A DNA stretch of 26,117 bases from CAYGZM01 sp964354365. GTDB lineage: Bacteria > Planctomycetota > Phycisphaerae > Sedimentisphaerales > Anaerobacaceae. The stretch covers positions 1-26,117 of the forward strand of contig CAYGZM010000046.1 in assembly GCA_964354365.1 (NCBI GenBank), written 5' to 3'. Below the pieces are notes generated by a model that made no database searches, was not told the origin of the DNA, and saw only the letters and a list, made by a program, of their open reading frames with translations. The position numbers and the translations under genes were made by a program. Of the stretch, positions 24,280-26,117 are shown piece after piece; the first letter of the stretch is position 1; each line of letters starts with the position of its first letter.

Positions 24280-24528
24280 CCCGTTAGAGTCTTATTCGCA
24301 GTTTTGAGGTACGGTTGAGGTATAGTTGGTGAACCACGCTTCGGAGCATTATGGGCGTTGCGACTGGAAATTCTAAGGGGTGGACCCTTTGCTCTTTGCC
24401 CTTTAATCGTATTTCGACAAGAGCCACAAGACGGCTCCCGGAGATGCCCATAAGATGGCCGGAAGCTGGCTTTGGCAACCGAGTTGGTACAGGCAGTAGC
24501 GATCGGCGGGACAAGTCGCCGTGAAGCT

Positions 24529-25686
24529 TCAATTCTTCTGCGCTTGTCCAAGAGTCTGAAAGACGATATCGGCAACCTTTGTGCGAACCGCCTTTGTGCT
24601 TCCCTTGTCGTTGGGATGCGCCCTGTTGGTGAGAATGACAACATATACCTTGCTCGCCGGGTCGCAGACAATAGATGTCCCCGTGTAGCCGCTGTGGCAG
24701 AATGTGTTTTGCGGCGCGTATGAACCCTTAATCCACGAGTAGCCGGATTGCACATCAAAGCCGCAGGCGCGGCCGTGCGATACAACGCCGGTCATCAGGC
24801 GAACGGATTCGCCGCTGAGGACCTGCACGCCGTCCCAGGTTCCGCCATTCAAGAGCATCCGGCAGTAGATTGACAGGTCATCTGCCGTTGAAAAGACACC
24901 CGCATTGCCCGATATTCCGCCCATCAATCCGGCAAGTGGGTCGTGGACTGTGCCTCGAAGCGGCTGGCCCTTCACAACCTCCGTTGCCGCTATATTCCGG
25001 TTCCACGATTCCGGCGGGTCGTAAGCAGTATGGTTCATCTTGAGCGGTCCGAAGATATTCTCGGCGGCAAAGACGTCGATCTTCTTCCCGCTGACCGCTT
25101 CAACAATTTTAGCCAGCGTTATGTAGCCCAAGCAGCTGTATCGAAACTCTTCGCCCGGCTTGCTCAGGGCCTTGAGCGAGCATATCTTCTCAATCACCTT
25201 ATCGGGGCAGGGACTTGCGAACTGCTCTTCCAATTCACTTGCGCTGGTGTAAGCCGGCAGGCCGGACGTATGCGTCAAAAGATGCTCAATCGTCGCGCTT
25301 TCTTTGCCTTCGCAGGCAAAGGCTGGAAGATGTTTGCCCGCGCGGTCACTCAGGTCTATCTTTCCCCGGTCCCGCAGAATCATTATCGAGGCCGCCGTCG
25401 CAACCGGCTTGGTCAGCGACGCAATATCGAAAACTGTGTCTTCATTCATTGCTTCCCGGCTGGGCGTTGTTATCTGATGTCCGAAGGCCCGGCGATAGAG
25501 AATCTCCTGCCCCTGTCCAACGAGGATCACCGCGCCGGGGAAACTGCCTTTCTCGATTTCCTCCCTGACGACCTGGTCAATGCTGTTCAACCCTTCAAGC
25601 GAGGGCCTTCGCGCGGCGCGCTGGCATCCGGGTATAATTAACGCGGGCAGAAGGAACAGTACTTTGGCGGCGCGTGTTAAGCTCAT
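24529..25686 (-). CDS. Serine hydrolase lipoprotein (beta-lactamase/PBP-like family, PF00144)
   Basis: A 385-residue protein. N-terminal lipoprotein signal LLPALIIPGC with lipidated Cys21. The serine beta-lactamase/DD-peptidase-like fold shows S90-L-T-K93 (nucleophile and general base), Y183-S-C185 in place of the usual Y-S-N, and H331-S-G-Y-T-G at the third motif. LLTHTSGLP and LMGGISGNAGVFSTADDL are also family hallmarks. Members include esterases, D-aminopeptidases and muramyl-amidase-like enzymes. The divergent gene at 25943 begins a NamZ-type protein, and in Bacillus subtilis a PF00144-type protein (AmiE) neighbours namZ in the muropeptide-recycling cluster, so a cell-wall role is inferred. 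An alternative start is ATG 25704, six codons upstream; neither start has a clear ribosome binding site. Confidence 0.87.
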   Translation of the reverse strand: MSLTRAAKVLFLLPALIIPGCQRAARRPSLEGLNSIDQVVREEIEKGSFPGAVILVGQGQEILYRRAFGHQITTPSREAMNEDTVFDIASLTKPVATAASIMILRDRGKIDLSDRAGKHLPAFACEGKESATIEHLLTHTSGLPAYTSASELEEQFASPCPDKVIEKICSLKALSKPGEEFRYSCLGYITLAKIVEAVSGKKIDVFAAENIFGPLKMNHTAYDPPESWNRNIAATEVVKGQPLRGTVHDPLAGLMGGISGNAGVFSTADDLSIYCRMLLNGGTWDGVQVLSGESVRLMTGVVSHGRACGFDVQSGYSWIKGSYAPQNTFCHSGYTGTSIVCDPASKVYVVILTNRAHPNDKGSTKAVRTKVADIVFQTLGQAQKN

Positions 25687-25723
25687 ATCAGTAGTTTTCC
25701 ACATCGACTCAGCCGGGCGTCCG

Positions 25724-25887
25724 GACTATTACTGTGTTTCATAAATCTCGGTGCTATGGGCTATGAGATTGCTTCGTCGCTTCGCTCCTCGCAATGACAA
25801 TTTGAGACTCCCATGTGTCATTGCGAGTCCGCCGCAGGCGGACGTGGCAATCTCGTAGTCGCAGTACTTGTGAAACACGGTACTATA
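25724..25887. repeat. Nested palindromic element D
   Basis: Outer arms TACTGTGTTTCA (25730-25741) and TGAAACACGGTA (25871-25882) pair with one mismatch, and pairing continues weakly outward. Inside are two inverted copies of another widespread unit: GAGATTGC...CGCAATGACA (25765-25799) and TGTCATTGCGAG...GGCAATCTC (25816-25854). It sits between the divergent serine hydrolase and NamZ-type genes. Confidence 0.75.
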
Positions 25888-25927
25888 TGTGAATTCTATC
25901 ATAACTGGTGGATATTGTCATCGCTCG

Positions 25928-25936
25928 TGTTATACT
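25928..25936 (+). promoter_or_regulatory. Extended -10 promoter of the NamZ-type gene
   Basis: TGT-TATACT, with the -10 hexamer at 25931-25936. The expected transcription start falls at about 25942-25943, on or next to the ATG at 25943. TTGTCA at 25915-25920 is too close (10 bp) to serve as a normal -35. Confidence 0.5.
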
Positions 25937-25942
25937 TTCGGA

Positions 25943-26117
25943 ATGAAGACGGCAAAAACGCTAATTGCGATGCTTCTTGCGGCTTATGCCGCTGGCTGCC
26001 ACGGCGCGGTTAGGACGGGGCTGGATAATGTCGGCTCATACGCACACTTGTTTAAGGGCAAACGCATCGGCATCATAACCAACCATACCGCATACGACAG
26101 CGACGGCCGATACATAG
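25943..26117 (+). CDS. NamZ/DUF1343 family lipoprotein (5' part, runs off the window)
   Basis: Only the first 58 codons are present. Lipoprotein signal MKTAKTLIAMLLAAYAAGC with lipidated Cys19. The mature start reads RTGLDNVGSYAHLFKGKRIGIITNHTAYDSDGRYI, matching the N-terminus of DUF1343 proteins (TGxD...LKGKRxGxxTNHT/S...D..GR). A characterised member, NamZ of Bacillus subtilis, is an exo-beta-N-acetylmuramidase that removes terminal MurNAc from peptidoglycan fragments. Most of the protein is missing, so catalytic residues cannot be checked. Only GGA immediately before the ATG resembles a ribosome binding site. Divergent from the serine hydrolase. Confidence 0.75.
   Translation, partial: MKTAKTLIAMLLAAYAAGCHGAVRTGLDNVGSYAHLFKGKRIGIITNHTAYDSDGRYI

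Noticed and set aside
24280..24528. Possible small genes in the convergent gap, and a TTGAGGTA direct repeat (24304-24311, 24315-24322)
   Set aside because: The frames have no ribosome binding site or family likeness and overlap real gene ends. The two 8-mers are too short to be meaningful at a 3' end.
1..26117. CRISPR array, tRNA, rRNA or insertion sequence with transposase
   Set aside because: No regularly spaced direct repeats, no cloverleaf or rRNA-like stretch and no transposase frame were recognised. The repeats present are short non-coding palindromes.

Overview
The window looks like part of a Planctomycetota chromosome, probably class Phycisphaerae, from a moderately high-GC anaerobe or facultative anaerobe. 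This rests on protein style: short dockerin-like modules in secreted proteins, prepilin-like proteins with variant H-X9-DG signatures, PQQ-type propellers fused to malectin-like domains, Tat-exported TIM-barrel and sulfatase proteins, a SUMF1-domain secreted protein and DUF1343/NamZ. Two tandem anaerobic sulfatase-maturating enzymes (anSMEs) point to life without oxygen. No phylogenetic marker could be compared, so the taxonomy is inference.

Layout. 1-2434: housekeeping run with a Dabb-domain lipoprotein, rsmD and a CCA-adding-type nucleotidyltransferase (4-bp overlap). 2462-5054: two paralogous anSME radical SAM enzymes separated by a palindromic repeat. 5225-6181: Tat-exported sugar-isomerase-like TIM barrel. 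6287-11055 (minus): an operon with a secreted propeller/dockerin protein followed by three tandem prepilin-like paralogues. 11370-12998 (minus): CARDB/beta-helix/dockerin protein, divergent from a canonical pseudopilin-like gene at 13278-14159. 14238-14900 (minus): lexA. 15592-21152: two-gene operon with a 1320-residue exported propeller/methyltransferase-like/propeller/malectin protein and a Cys-type Tat-exported sulfatase. 21294-22004: envelope HEAT-repeat protein with a near-consensus promoter. 22744-24279: dockerin/SUMF1 secreted protein. 24529-25686 (minus) and 25943-end (plus): divergent serine hydrolase lipoprotein and the start of a NamZ-type lipoprotein.

How it fits together. The sulfatase Cys88 is the type of residue an anSME converts to formylglycine in the cytoplasm, after which a folded enzyme can leave by the Tat route. 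This agrees with the anSME pair in the same window. The secreted propeller, beta-helix, dockerin and malectin-like proteins suggest binding and breakdown of sulfated polysaccharides outside the cytoplasm. The last two genes suggest peptidoglycan recycling.

The most unusual features are a family of nested palindromes (six in 26 kb, each with locus-specific outer arms around shared or GC-rich cores), an Asp-to-Glu change at the expected catalytic base of the first anSME, a triplicated prepilin-like cassette with near-identical ends and diverged centres, and a methyltransferase-like domain inside an apparently exported protein.
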